Positions 26,646 through 33,342 of a DNA stretch of 64,000 nucleotides are shown one piece after another. The translations under genes were made by a program, and so were the position numbers. Origin of the DNA: Aromatoleum toluclasticum ATCC 700605 (GTDB taxonomy: Bacteria > Pseudomonadota > Gammaproteobacteria > Burkholderiales > Rhodocyclaceae); the NCBI RefSeq assembly GCF_000378245.1, contig NZ_KB899501.1:123458-187457 (forward strand), given 5' to 3'. Each line of letters opens with the position of its first letter. Position 1 is the stretch's first letter. A model generated the notes under the pieces. It was not told the origin of the DNA. It was given only the letters and a program-made list of their open reading frames with translations, and did not search any database.

Positions 26646-27968
26646 TCAGTTGGCGTCGGTCCATTCGGCGCCGCGCTTGGCGGTGCCGAGGGGGATCAGT
26701 GCAAACACGTCGGCGCGCTCGGCGCCGTTGCGTACGGCAGCGACGGCGGCCTCGCGGACCTTCTCGGGCTTGGTGACGACGCGCGGGCGTCGCTTCGGGA
26801 TACGAATCAGGTAGGCGGATGCGGCGTCGAGTACGTCGACCGCGGGATCCCCTTGCGCCATGTTCTCGACGGTTCGGGCAAGATTGACCAACAGGGTTGC
26901 GGCCTGCTGGGCGAGTTCTACCTCGGTCATGTCCGACGGGTCGATATCGCCCGAGAACGGCGCGAGGAGCTCGCGGATCGTGTCCAGATCCTGCATGGAG
27001 CGCGTCAGGGCGCCGGTCGTGTCGATGCGCTTTTGCTCCGCTGTCGAGAGTTCGGCACGCAGGGACACAACGACGCTCGACTGGTTGAGCAGCTCCGCGT
27101 CCTTGTCCTTGTACTGCTGCGCCAGTTCGTCGCGTTCTGCTTCGGCCTTGGTGGCGCGGGAAACAAGCATGTCGCGCAGCTCGATCTGCCGTGACAGGTG
27201 GCCGGCCAGCCCTGCCGGGTAATCTCCGATCTCGTATCGCTCGCAGATCTCGTGGAAAAGCGCGAGCTGCTCGGCGGCGCACTTGAGTCGCTCCATATCG
27301 TCCTCCGCACCTGGTGCTGCGGTTGGCGCCACAGCGGCCGGGGCGGGTTCCTGGCCGGCGCCGGCCTCGGGTACTGCGGCGAGGACTATTGACTCCCCCG
27401 ATCCGTCGCTGCCGGTGTTTTCACCCACCTCCGGCTGGGGCGGTGCAATTGCCTTCGGATCGAAAAGCCGATTGAAGCGTTCGCCCTCGGTGCGAGCCTT
27501 GCGCACCGTCCCGGCGCTGAGCATCGGGGCAACCAGCTGCTCGACCGCCGGAACGGTGCATTCGCACGCTTCGGCCAAATACTTCAGCGTCGGTCCGATC
27601 GCTGCAGTCTTGCCGGCGATCGCTGTGCGGATGATTTCGCGGCGCTGCTCGGCGCGTTCCGTTTGCCGCGTAGGGGCGGGCGGCGTCTCCGCCCTGCGCG
27701 GCGCAGCAGTGATCGCGCCTTGTTCGCCCGAGAGAATCACATCCAGCGGCCGAGCCAGCCAATACCGCATCTCGCCCTTGCGCTGCTCGCACTCGACATC
27801 ACCATCTGTGCGCATGACGTTCAGCGCGCCGACGATGCGGCTCGGGTATTCCGCCTGTCCGCAGGTCGCCGCAATCGCCTTCACTGTCGATTCAGGTTCC
27901 GCGTCCAGGTGGCGAGCGATCTGTTCGCGCAGCGGCGCGAGGCTGGTCGTGGGGTGCTTCGCGTTCAT
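26646..27968 (-). CDS. Hypothetical phage protein with winged-helix-like and coiled-coil parts, 440 aa
   Basis: The N-terminus reads like a winged helix (LREQIARHLDAEPESTVKAI, GALNVMRTDGDVECEQ, MRYWLARP), and a second similar unit occurs at about residues 105-165 (PTLKYLAEACECTVPAVEQL). An Ala/Pro-rich linker follows. Residues about 230-330 form a charged coiled coil (MLVSRATKAEAERDELAQQY). The C-terminus is basic. It could be a DNA-binding early protein; not assigned to a family. It ends 22 bases before target gene 2, and its start overlaps the preceding gene (ATGA). Confidence 0.75.
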   Translation of the reverse strand: MNAKHPTTSLAPLREQIARHLDAEPESTVKAIAATCGQAEYPSRIVGALNVMRTDGDVECEQRKGEMRYWLARPLDVILSGEQGAITAAPRRAETPPAPTRQTERAEQRREIIRTAIAGKTAAIGPTLKYLAEACECTVPAVEQLVAPMLSAGTVRKARTEGERFNRLFDPKAIAPPQPEVGENTGSDGSGESIVLAAVPEAGAGQEPAPAAVAPTAAPGAEDDMERLKCAAEQLALFHEICERYEIGDYPAGLAGHLSRQIELRDMLVSRATKAEAERDELAQQYKDKDAELLNQSSVVVSLRAELSTAEQKRIDTTGALTRSMQDLDTIRELLAPFSGDIDPSDMTEVELAQQAATLLVNLARTVENMAQGDPAVDVLDAASAYLIRIPKRRPRVVTKPEKVREAAVAAVRNGAERADVFALIPLGTAKRGAEWTDAN

Positions 27969-28189
27969 GCTTGCTCCGGGAAAGTGGCGACGAGCTGCTC
28001 GACGGCGGCCAGGCCTGCCGCGAACACCGCGTCGGTAATGGTGTTTTCGTCCATGGCGGGATTCACGCCGCGCCAGCGGGCGACGAGGACTTCAAGGCGA
28101 ACAGCGTCCGCGTGCGACAGCACGGCCGTCACCGGCACAGCGACACGCTCGTCGACGAGCAGCGCGTCCGCCGCAATCACGTCGCTCAC
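27965..28189 (-). CDS. Hypothetical phage protein, 74 aa
   Basis: The start is a GTG at 28189 that overlaps the stop of a 33-aa upstream gene (GTGA), and its stop overlaps the next ATG (ATGA). The sequence is acidic and helical with no known motif. Double coupling supports reality. Confidence 0.7.
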   Translation of the reverse strand: MSDVIAADALLVDERVAVPVTAVLSHADAVRLEVLVARWRGVNPAMDENTITDAVFAAGLAAVEQLVATFPEQA

Positions 28190-28287
28190 GCCGCCACCTC
28201 GCGCAGATCCCCCACGGCCTGCGCCACCAGCAGGCCTACCAGCAGGCAGGCAGCGCAGATCAGTGCGGTCAGGGTCAGGAGGTTCAT
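28186..28287 (-). CDS. Tiny membrane protein, 33 aa
   Basis: A very short gene: ATG at 28287 overlaps the upstream stop (ATGA) and its stop overlaps the next GTG start (GTGA). It encodes one hydrophobic helix (LLTLTALICAACLLVGLLVA) with a short charged tail. Placement exactly between two coupled genes with no spare base argues it is translated. Function is unknown. Confidence 0.65.
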   Translation of the reverse strand: MNLLTLTALICAACLLVGLLVAQAVGDLREVAA

Positions 28288-28514
28288 GCGGCCAGCAATC
28301 CGGCCTTGCTGGCCCGGTCGATGCGGTTGGCGATGTCGATTGCCGACTCCCCGATCTCCGCGTCGTAGCGGCGCAGCGCCTGCTCCACGGCGCGCTCCTG
28401 CGCTGCGATGGTTTCCTTCGCGTTCTCGCGCATCTCCTCGAGTCGTGCCGTCTCGATCATCAGGCGGCGGCGCAGGCGGTGGCGGGTCAGGGCTTGGATC
28501 AGTCGGAGATTCAT
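28284..28514 (-). CDS. Hypothetical phage protein, 76 aa, coiled-coil
   Basis: Short basic-then-acidic protein, almost entirely helical (RRRLMIETARLEEMRENAKE), probably a coiled coil. The ATG at 28514 lies 13 bases after the preceding gene. The stop overlaps the ATG of the 33-aa gene. Confidence 0.68.
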   Translation of the reverse strand: MNLRLIQALTRHRLRRRLMIETARLEEMRENAKETIAAQERAVEQALRRYDAEIGESAIDIANRIDRASKAGLLAA

Positions 28515-28526
28515 GGCGCGGTCCCC

Positions 28527-29378
28527 TCAGTCGTAGATGCCATAGCTGAATTCGTCGGCGTCGCAGTCAATGACTAGCGTCGCATTGCCGAAGTACAGCG
28601 AAGCGAGGATGCGTTCCCACCCTGTTCTGATCTGCATGTCGACAGCGACCTTCTTCTCGTCGATCTGCGCGGAATAGACGCGCCCGATCCGGGTGGTCGT
28701 CTTCCAGGGGCCTTCGCCTTCTGTGCGCTCACCATTGATGGACACGTGAAGAGCGTGGGAAAGTTCGTAGTCGCGTCGCGGCGCGCGGGCCGACGAGTAA
28801 GCGCTTTGATCCCGCTTGTATTCGGCCTCTGGCTTCTGGTCGAAATAGATGTGCAGGAATTCGGTGCTGCCGCTCGTTCCGTCTTGGAAACGGATCTCCG
28901 GGTGCTCCCAGTGATTCTCAGCGGCCTCTTGCTTGTGTTGCTCGATGAACACCTCGAACAGCTTGCGCAGCGACACCTCCCCCGTGATGAACTCGGGCGA
29001 CATGACCTCGTCTATTGCCGCTGTTGCGCGCTCGAGCATCGTGCTTTCGACGGCTGCCTGGTGCCAGCGCTGTTTGAGGGACTCCGAGATCAACGCGTTG
29101 TATCGCGTAAGCTCGAATACGTTGCTGACATTGGCCGGCATCGCGGCGGTGATCGCCTCTTTGACGGCTTTGCCCATGTCGCCGTAACTGCGGAAGGCGT
29201 CTTCGATGACCGCTACGAACATTTTCTCAACGGCTGCATCGAGGATCTCGCGCGGCCGCTCGCCGTCGGCGAACATCGTCACGCGCTCGGTGAGGAGCTG
29301 CTGAAGGGTTTGCGGTTCGTTGCTCATAATGGACTCCAGTGGCTGGGCGGCGATGGCCGGATACGGTTCAAGCTTCAT
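28527..29378 (-). CDS. Hypothetical early phage protein, 283 aa
   Basis: Soluble protein with no recognised domain: a helical N-terminal half (ERPREILDAAVEKMFVAVIE) and a beta-rich C-terminal half (LHVSINGERTEGEGPWKTTT). ATG at 29378 with GAGGAGG upstream; an in-frame ATG at 29327 with its own GGAG is a possible second start. Confidence 0.72.
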   Translation of the reverse strand: MKLEPYPAIAAQPLESIMSNEPQTLQQLLTERVTMFADGERPREILDAAVEKMFVAVIEDAFRSYGDMGKAVKEAITAAMPANVSNVFELTRYNALISESLKQRWHQAAVESTMLERATAAIDEVMSPEFITGEVSLRKLFEVFIEQHKQEAAENHWEHPEIRFQDGTSGSTEFLHIYFDQKPEAEYKRDQSAYSSARAPRRDYELSHALHVSINGERTEGEGPWKTTTRIGRVYSAQIDEKKVAVDMQIRTGWERILASLYFGNATLVIDCDADEFSYGIYD

Positions 29379-29381
29379 GGC

Positions 29382-29642
29382 TTAGGCCTCCTCGGTGGTG
29401 TGGCGGGGGACGCCCAGTTCGGCAAGGGCATCCGAATAGAACTGCTGGCACGCCGCGTCCGCCTCAGCGCGGATCGCGGCGGCGGTCGATTCGGGGAGCA
29501 AGCCGCAGAAGGTCAGGGCCGACAGCACTGCATAGGCCTCGTGGTCCATGTGGCCGTCGCGCGCCTGGCGCAGCATGTTCGTGCGGGTGGTGGAAGCCAG
29601 AAACGCGGCGCGCGTGGTGGCCTCGTCGAGCGTGATGGTCAT
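29382..29642 (-). CDS. Hypothetical phage protein, 86 aa
   Basis: Small helical acidic protein (ATTRAAFLASTTRTNMLRQA). The ATG at 29642 overlaps the previous stop (ATGA). No motif recognised. Confidence 0.68.
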   Translation of the reverse strand: MTITLDEATTRAAFLASTTRTNMLRQARDGHMDHEAYAVLSALTFCGLLPESTAAAIRAEADAACQQFYSDALAELGVPRHTTEEA

Positions 29643-29935
29643 GCCGCCCTCCGGTCCTTGATGCGCCAGTCGTCGGCCAGCTTCTCGAAACGCGCTCCCG
29701 GCACGCCGAGCAGCTCGTGCACTTCTGCTTTCGGCGTGTTGTCCATCGCCAGTACCGCAAGGCAGTCGCGGAAGATTTCCGTATCCAGGCCGCGAAAATC
29801 CGTCATGTCGAACGGAAACCGGCGCCCGTTGTAAAGCCCGAGCAGGAAGGCCGCGACGATTCGGCATTGCCCGCTATGGCCGTTGGCGAGCTGCCACAGC
29901 CGCTGCAGTGCCTCCATTTGCTCCGGTGTGCTCAT
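29639..29935 (-). CDS. DUF7673-like phage protein, 98 aa
   Basis: The segment GLYNGRRFPFDMTDFRGLD and the following FRDCLAVLAMD resemble a family of small phage proteins often found in early operons (DUF7673-like). ATG at 29935 and stop are both in ATGA overlaps. Function is unknown. Confidence 0.7.
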   Translation of the reverse strand: MSTPEQMEALQRLWQLANGHSGQCRIVAAFLLGLYNGRRFPFDMTDFRGLDTEIFRDCLAVLAMDNTPKAEVHELLGVPGARFEKLADDWRIKDRRAA

Positions 29936-30135
29936 GTCCGTTCTCCGTTCGTGTTCTCGATCCACTTCCCCGCCGCGATCCGCTCGGCACGCTTCGCCGT
30001 CCTGCGCTGCTCGCGTTCGCGCATCCAGTGCGCCAGTTCCAACGTCGCTCGCAGGGCCGGTTCCGTCGTCGCCGTCTCCAGGCTGATCCCGAGGGCGGGA
30101 AACGCGCTGCGCTGGTAGGCGGCGGCGATGTCCAT
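29932..30135 (-). CDS. Hypothetical phage protein, 67 aa
   Basis: Short basic helical protein (ALRATLELAHWMREREQRRT). It overlaps the next start by ATGA and begins 2 bases after the preceding stop. Confidence 0.65.
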   Translation of the reverse strand: MDIAAAYQRSAFPALGISLETATTEPALRATLELAHWMREREQRRTAKRAERIAAGKWIENTNGERT

Positions 30136-30136
30136 C

Positions 30137-30418
30137 TCAGCGCCTCGCGCGCCCTTTCGGCGGCGCCGTCACCAGCCCGGTCGGGCTCGTGTGCACCACC
30201 AGGTGGCCATTCGCCTGCCAGAAGTTGCGGTGACACTGGATCGCCACGTTCCACGCCTCGCGGGCCACGGCGTCGCCGGCCTCGATCACGTTGCCGTCCT
30301 CGTCCAGCACCGCCAGGCGGGCCGGGCGACCGTCGCGAGTGGTCACCGTCATGCCGGTCGTGGCCGACCCGCTGATGACGGTGTGCGCGAGGGTGTCTGT
30401 GGTGGGGGTGCCGATCAT
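30137..30418 (-). CDS. First gene of the leftward early operon, hypothetical, 93 aa
   Basis: Beta-rich small protein with a basic C-terminus (PTGLVTAPPKGRARR); no known domain. The ATG at 30418 follows GGGAGAA. It lies about 30 bases downstream of the predicted start point of the repressible leftward promoter, so it leads the transcript that continues through the DGR to 18.7 kb. Confidence 0.72.
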   Translation of the reverse strand: MIGTPTTDTLAHTVISGSATTGMTVTTRDGRPARLAVLDEDGNVIEAGDAVAREAWNVAIQCHRNFWQANGHLVVHTSPTGLVTAPPKGRARR

Positions 30419-30457
30419 CGTGTTCTCCCGTGCCTATGGGTTAGGCGATGGGAGAAA

Positions 30458-30485
30458 TTTATACGAGCGCGTATAGGAATGTCAA
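30458..30485 (-). promoter_or_regulatory. Leftward early promoter (PL-like)
   Basis: On the minus strand, a perfect -35 TTGACA (30485-30480), 16-base spacer and -10 TATAAA (30463-30458). The spacer and -10 are covered by an operator, so repressor binding should block RNA polymerase. Confidence 0.85.
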
Positions 30486-30499
30486 TACGCGAACGTATA
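30460..30499. promoter_or_regulatory. Two repressor operators at the leftward promoter
   Basis: TATACG-AGCG-CGTATA (30460-30475) and AATACG-CGAA-CGTATA (30484-30499), 24 bases apart. The first matches in both half-sites the operator at 31881-31896 in the repressor/cro control region, which ties this promoter to the phage repressor. Confidence 0.78.
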
Positions 30500-30511
30500 A
30501 CTGTGCATAAG

Positions 30512-30533
30512 AAAAAGCCCGCGCGAGGCGGGC
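30512..30533 (-). terminator. Terminator of the DUF4124 gene
   Basis: GC-rich stem (GCCCGC/GCGGGC) followed on the minus strand by TTTTTC. It lies between the DUF4124 gene and the leftward promoter and insulates that promoter from upstream reading. Confidence 0.75.
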
Positions 30534-30559
30534 GTCTGCTTTGTTTCGGTCTGGCCGGG

Positions 30560-31069
30560 CTACTGCTCTAGGCTGTCCCGGCGCTTTCGCATGTCTTCGA
30601 GCCGTTGTCGATCAGCGGCGGCCTTGGTGTTGTAGCGCTCGGTCACGGCCTGCATCTCTTGCGAAATGCTCGCTTCCCATGTCGCTCCCGCGAGATTGTT
30701 GTTCGCATAGCGCTTCCGGTTGCGCAGCGCGTCAAGTTCCGCGTCCATGCGCTGCTGGTCGGAATCCATCGCCCGCTCGAGCTGATCGATGTCGTACGTG
30801 ATGGCGCGCAGCTGCCGTTCGCGCTCGTATTGGTCGAGCAACGCTTTTTCCTTGCTGGTCGTGCTGGCCGCAGCAGATGCTCCTGTGGTGGCAGTTCTCG
30901 AGCTGCCGGCGGCGGGCCGCGCGTCGATGGGCTTGCCAGCCCCGCTTGCGCAGGCGTGGTCCTGGTATGCCATCCTCCCATCTGGCTGGGAACACTTGTA
31001 GACCTGTGCGGTGGCGGCACAGCTCGCCGCCATCAGTAGCACCGCAGCAACCGCTTTCCCGTAGGTCAT
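30560..31069 (-). CDS. DUF4124-type secreted protein, 169 aa
   Basis: Signal peptide (GKAVAAVLLMAASCAATA) followed by the DUF4124 start VYKCSQPDGRMAYQDHAC, then a Ser/Thr/Ala linker and a charged coiled coil (about residues 85-165). ATG at 31069 with GGAG upstream. It sits between the repressor and its terminator on the repressor strand, so it may be expressed in the lysogen as a moron-like gene acting in the envelope. Function is unknown. Confidence 0.78.
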   Translation of the reverse strand: MTYGKAVAAVLLMAASCAATAQVYKCSQPDGRMAYQDHACASGAGKPIDARPAAGSSRTATTGASAAASTTSKEKALLDQYERERQLRAITYDIDQLERAMDSDQQRMDAELDALRNRKRYANNNLAGATWEASISQEMQAVTERYNTKAAADRQRLEDMRKRRDSLEQ

Positions 31070-31083
31070 GCTTCTGTTCTCCG

Positions 31084-31833
31084 TCAGAACTTTTCCGAGC
31101 GCCACGCCATCAACACCCGTCCGAGCACCTGGACCTCCATGTCGGGCGTGATCGTCCAGGTCTCGTACTCGGGGTTGGCCGACTTAACCAAGTACCCGCG
31201 CCCGGGGATGCGCTGGATTCGCTTGATGTAGCCTTCACTGCCGACCCTGAAGAAATACACGGCGTCCGCTTCGATCTTGCGCACGCCGATATCGACCAGC
31301 AGCGGATCGCCGGGGTTGTAAAGCGGTCGCATGCTGTCACCGAACCCGGTGACGATGCAAAGGTTGCGCACGCCCGTGCAGTGGGGCACGTTCTTCGTCA
31401 GCCATTCCGGGGTCACGTGCCAATCCTTGATCACCCCCGGTTGGTCGGCGAGCATCAGTCCGTCGTTGCCCATTGCGCCCGACACATCGTACTGCGGGAT
31501 TTCAACACTGTCCTGCACCTGCGCTGCATATTCCGCCCGGTTGTCTCGCACTTCGTTTGAGGTCGGCAATTCTCCCCCATTGCTCGTTGCGTGACCATTC
31601 GGCGAAGGTGATACGCGTCGGGCGTCGCGGTACAGGTCATCCACGGTCAGGTGGAAGAACTTCGCGATCTTCTCGACGCTCTCGCGCTTGGGGTCAAGCG
31701 ATTCGCCGTTGTAGATGCGGGCGAGGGTCGGTTGGTTCATGCCCATGTCTTTCGCGATGGCATTGACGCTCGGATAAGAGCGCGAGTCCAACAGCTGGTC
31801 GATTAGGCGGGCGACGATCTTGTGCACTGTCAT
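31084..31833 (-). CDS. LexA/CI-type phage repressor (S24 peptidase)
   Basis: Maintains lysogeny. The N-terminal HTH lies at about residues 20-65 (SVNAIAKDMGMNQPTLARIY). The C-terminal S24 domain has the catalytic Ser in GFGDSMRPL and the Lys in GYIKRIQRIPG; SGAMGNDG at the linker is the likely self-cleavage region. RecA-stimulated cleavage would link induction to DNA damage. The ATG at 31833 has a G-rich sequence directly before it; a GTG at 31848 is an alternative. Confidence 0.93.
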   Translation of the reverse strand: MTVHKIVARLIDQLLDSRSYPSVNAIAKDMGMNQPTLARIYNGESLDPKRESVEKIAKFFHLTVDDLYRDARRVSPSPNGHATSNGGELPTSNEVRDNRAEYAAQVQDSVEIPQYDVSGAMGNDGLMLADQPGVIKDWHVTPEWLTKNVPHCTGVRNLCIVTGFGDSMRPLYNPGDPLLVDIGVRKIEADAVYFFRVGSEGYIKRIQRIPGRGYLVKSANPEYETWTITPDMEVQVLGRVLMAWRSEKF

Positions 31834-31844
31834 CCCCAAACTAT

Positions 31845-31898
31845 GCACGCGTGAATTAAACGCGTGCGTATTGACCGCGTTATACGGCGTCGTATAAT
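31845..31898. promoter_or_regulatory. Repressor/cro control region with PR-like promoter and operators
   Basis: TTGACC (31871-31876), a 16-base spacer and TATAAT (31893-31898) form a strong rightward promoter. Operator TATACG-GCGT-CGTATA (31881-31896) overlaps it. A second inverted repeat, GCACGCGT (31845-31852) and ACGCGTGC (31860-31867), lies beside the repressor start. The -10 is only 6 bases from the cro-like ATG. Confidence 0.85.
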
Positions 31899-31904
31899 GA
31901 GATC

Positions 31905-32282
31905 ATGACTACCGTACAAGACACCATCCTCAAGCTGCGTCAACGCGGACTGTCCCAGTCCGAGATCGGGCGCGCCGTTGGTATTCCGCAGCCGCGCATC
32001 TCCCGATGGGAGAGCGGGGACGTTCCGGATCCTGTCGAGGATGGGCTTCGCCTCGTCGAGTTTCTGAACCGCCTGGAGCGGGAGTCGGAAAGGGGTGATC
32101 ACCCGCCACCATCGAAGCCACGCCCCCTGCCCGAATCTGGTCAGGGGGCGAAGCTTGGGTGTCAGACCGCAGATCCGGCATCGACCGACGATGCGGTGAT
32201 GATCGCCGCGGCGCGGCAGGGCGACGGGAAGGGAACGGTCGAGGGTGATTGCGGGCGCGATGGGATCGTTCCGTGCGTCTAG
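31905..32282 (+). CDS. Cro-like HTH regulator, 125 aa
   Basis: HTH_3-type domain at residues about 5-55 (LRQRGLSQSEIGRAVGIPQP then RISRWESG), divergent from the repressor, as expected for Cro. The C-terminal 60 residues are low-complexity and unconserved. The ATG at 31905 falls at the predicted transcription start, so the mRNA is probably leaderless. Confidence 0.82.
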   Translation: MTTVQDTILKLRQRGLSQSEIGRAVGIPQPRISRWESGDVPDPVEDGLRLVEFLNRLERESERGDHPPPSKPRPLPESGQGAKLGCQTADPASTDDAVMIAAARQGDGKGTVEGDCGRDGIVPCV

Positions 32283-32584
32283 CGGATCCCGCTCAACCGG
32301 CGGACGGCCGCGATCACAGATTGAAGATGGCCGGTCATCAATGCGCCGAGCAGATCTGAGAGTGCAGTTCGCGTTCGTCGTCGTTTCACGGCGCGCTCCT
32401 GTGGTGATGAACATGGTGTGTGAGAACTCCAATTCTATCCGCATGGTGCGCGCCCCTCGTTGCATGGTTTTCTCTCCTCAGCCACCGAGGCTGTTATGCC
32501 GGCCGGCACTCGTCGGCCGGCACCTTTTTGGTTGAGGAAAGTGTAGGGCGTTCGTTTTTCGCAGTGGACTGAGGAGATAAGAAA
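32283..32584 (+). other. Leader stretch between cro-like and cII-like genes
   Basis: No convincing gene. It holds the terminator at 32497-32529, in the position of lambda tR1. Possible short frames lack ribosome binding sites. Confidence 0.45.
32497..32529 (+). terminator. tR1-like terminator upstream of the cII-like gene
   Basis: A 9-bp stem (TGCCGGCCG/CGGCCGGCA) with an 8-base loop, then CC and TTTTT. It would attenuate rightward transcription before the CII-like and replication genes. Confidence 0.75.
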
Positions 32585-33100
32585 ATGACACACGCAGAAA
32601 AGCACGACGGCATCTTCGCATTGCATGCGGATTCAAAGGCCTTCCCCGGTGGCATCGCTGCCCTGGCTCGCCTGATCGGGCGCTCGCCCGGTGTGCTGCA
32701 CAACAAGTTCGCCGACAGCATGCCGAACTACGACGTAACCGACCACGAAGCCGATGCGCTGGGCCTGGCGGTGATGGAGAAGACCGGCGCCATGGGCTAC
32801 ATCGAGGCCAAGTGCGGAACCTTCGGCGGAATATTCGTGCCGGTGCTCGACGGCGAGGCCGCCGATGATGACCTCCTCGAGGCGCAGCTCGAGATGATGC
32901 GCCGCTTCGGCGAGCTCGCCGCGCAGTTTACTGAGGCGCGCCGCGACGGTCTCATCACCCGCGACGAGGTCGCAGCCCTGCGCGTGGTCGGCAGCCGTGT
33001 GATCCGCTCGGTGCACGGCTTCCTGAAGGAAGTGGAGAGTCAGGTGCGCGAGCCCGACACGAAGCCCATGCGTGTCGTTTCAGCGGGCGAGGGGCGGTGA
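32585..33100 (+). CDS. Phage CII-like regulatory protein
   Basis: 171-aa protein of the phage regulatory CII type: a short N-terminal HTH-like part (IAALARLIGRSPGVLHNKFA) and a helical C-terminus. Position third in the rightward operon, before the replication genes, fits. ATG at 32585 with AGGAGA upstream. Confidence 0.8.
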   Translation: MTHAEKHDGIFALHADSKAFPGGIAALARLIGRSPGVLHNKFADSMPNYDVTDHEADALGLAVMEKTGAMGYIEAKCGTFGGIFVPVLDGEAADDDLLEAQLEMMRRFGELAAQFTEARRDGLITRDEVAALRVVGSRVIRSVHGFLKEVESQVREPDTKPMRVVSAGEGR

Positions 33101-33342
33101 TGGATGAGAACTTCATCGAGTCGTCTGAAGCGCACCAGCTGGCGATGCTCGACAGCGCCATCGAATCGTGCCGCCGGGCAGCCCCGGCCCGCGCGCTTCC
33201 GGCGGTCGGGCTGTGCCACAACTGCGGCGATGAAGTTCCGGAAGGAGCGACGTTCTGTGCGTACGTCGCTCCTGGTGAGCATGAATCGGCGTGCCTGATC
33301 GACTGGCGAGCACGTAGCGGACGGGCCACGCACAAGTCATGA
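33100..33342 (+). CDS. TraR/DksA-type zinc-finger protein, 80 aa
   Basis: Small protein with a Cys cluster CHNCGDEVPEGATFCA plus a later Cys, like phage TraR/DksA proteins that bind RNA polymerase through its secondary channel. The spacing is looser than in classic DksA, so the function is tentative. ATG at 33100 overlaps the previous stop (TGATG); its stop overlaps the next ATG. Confidence 0.72.
   Translation: MDENFIESSEAHQLAMLDSAIESCRRAAPARALPAVGLCHNCGDEVPEGATFCAYVAPGEHESACLIDWRARSGRATHKS

Noticed and set aside
32245..32535. 96-codon frame between the cro-like and cII-like genes
   Set aside because: It has no ribosome binding site, overlaps the terminator and overlaps the cro-like gene end; composition is not gene-like.
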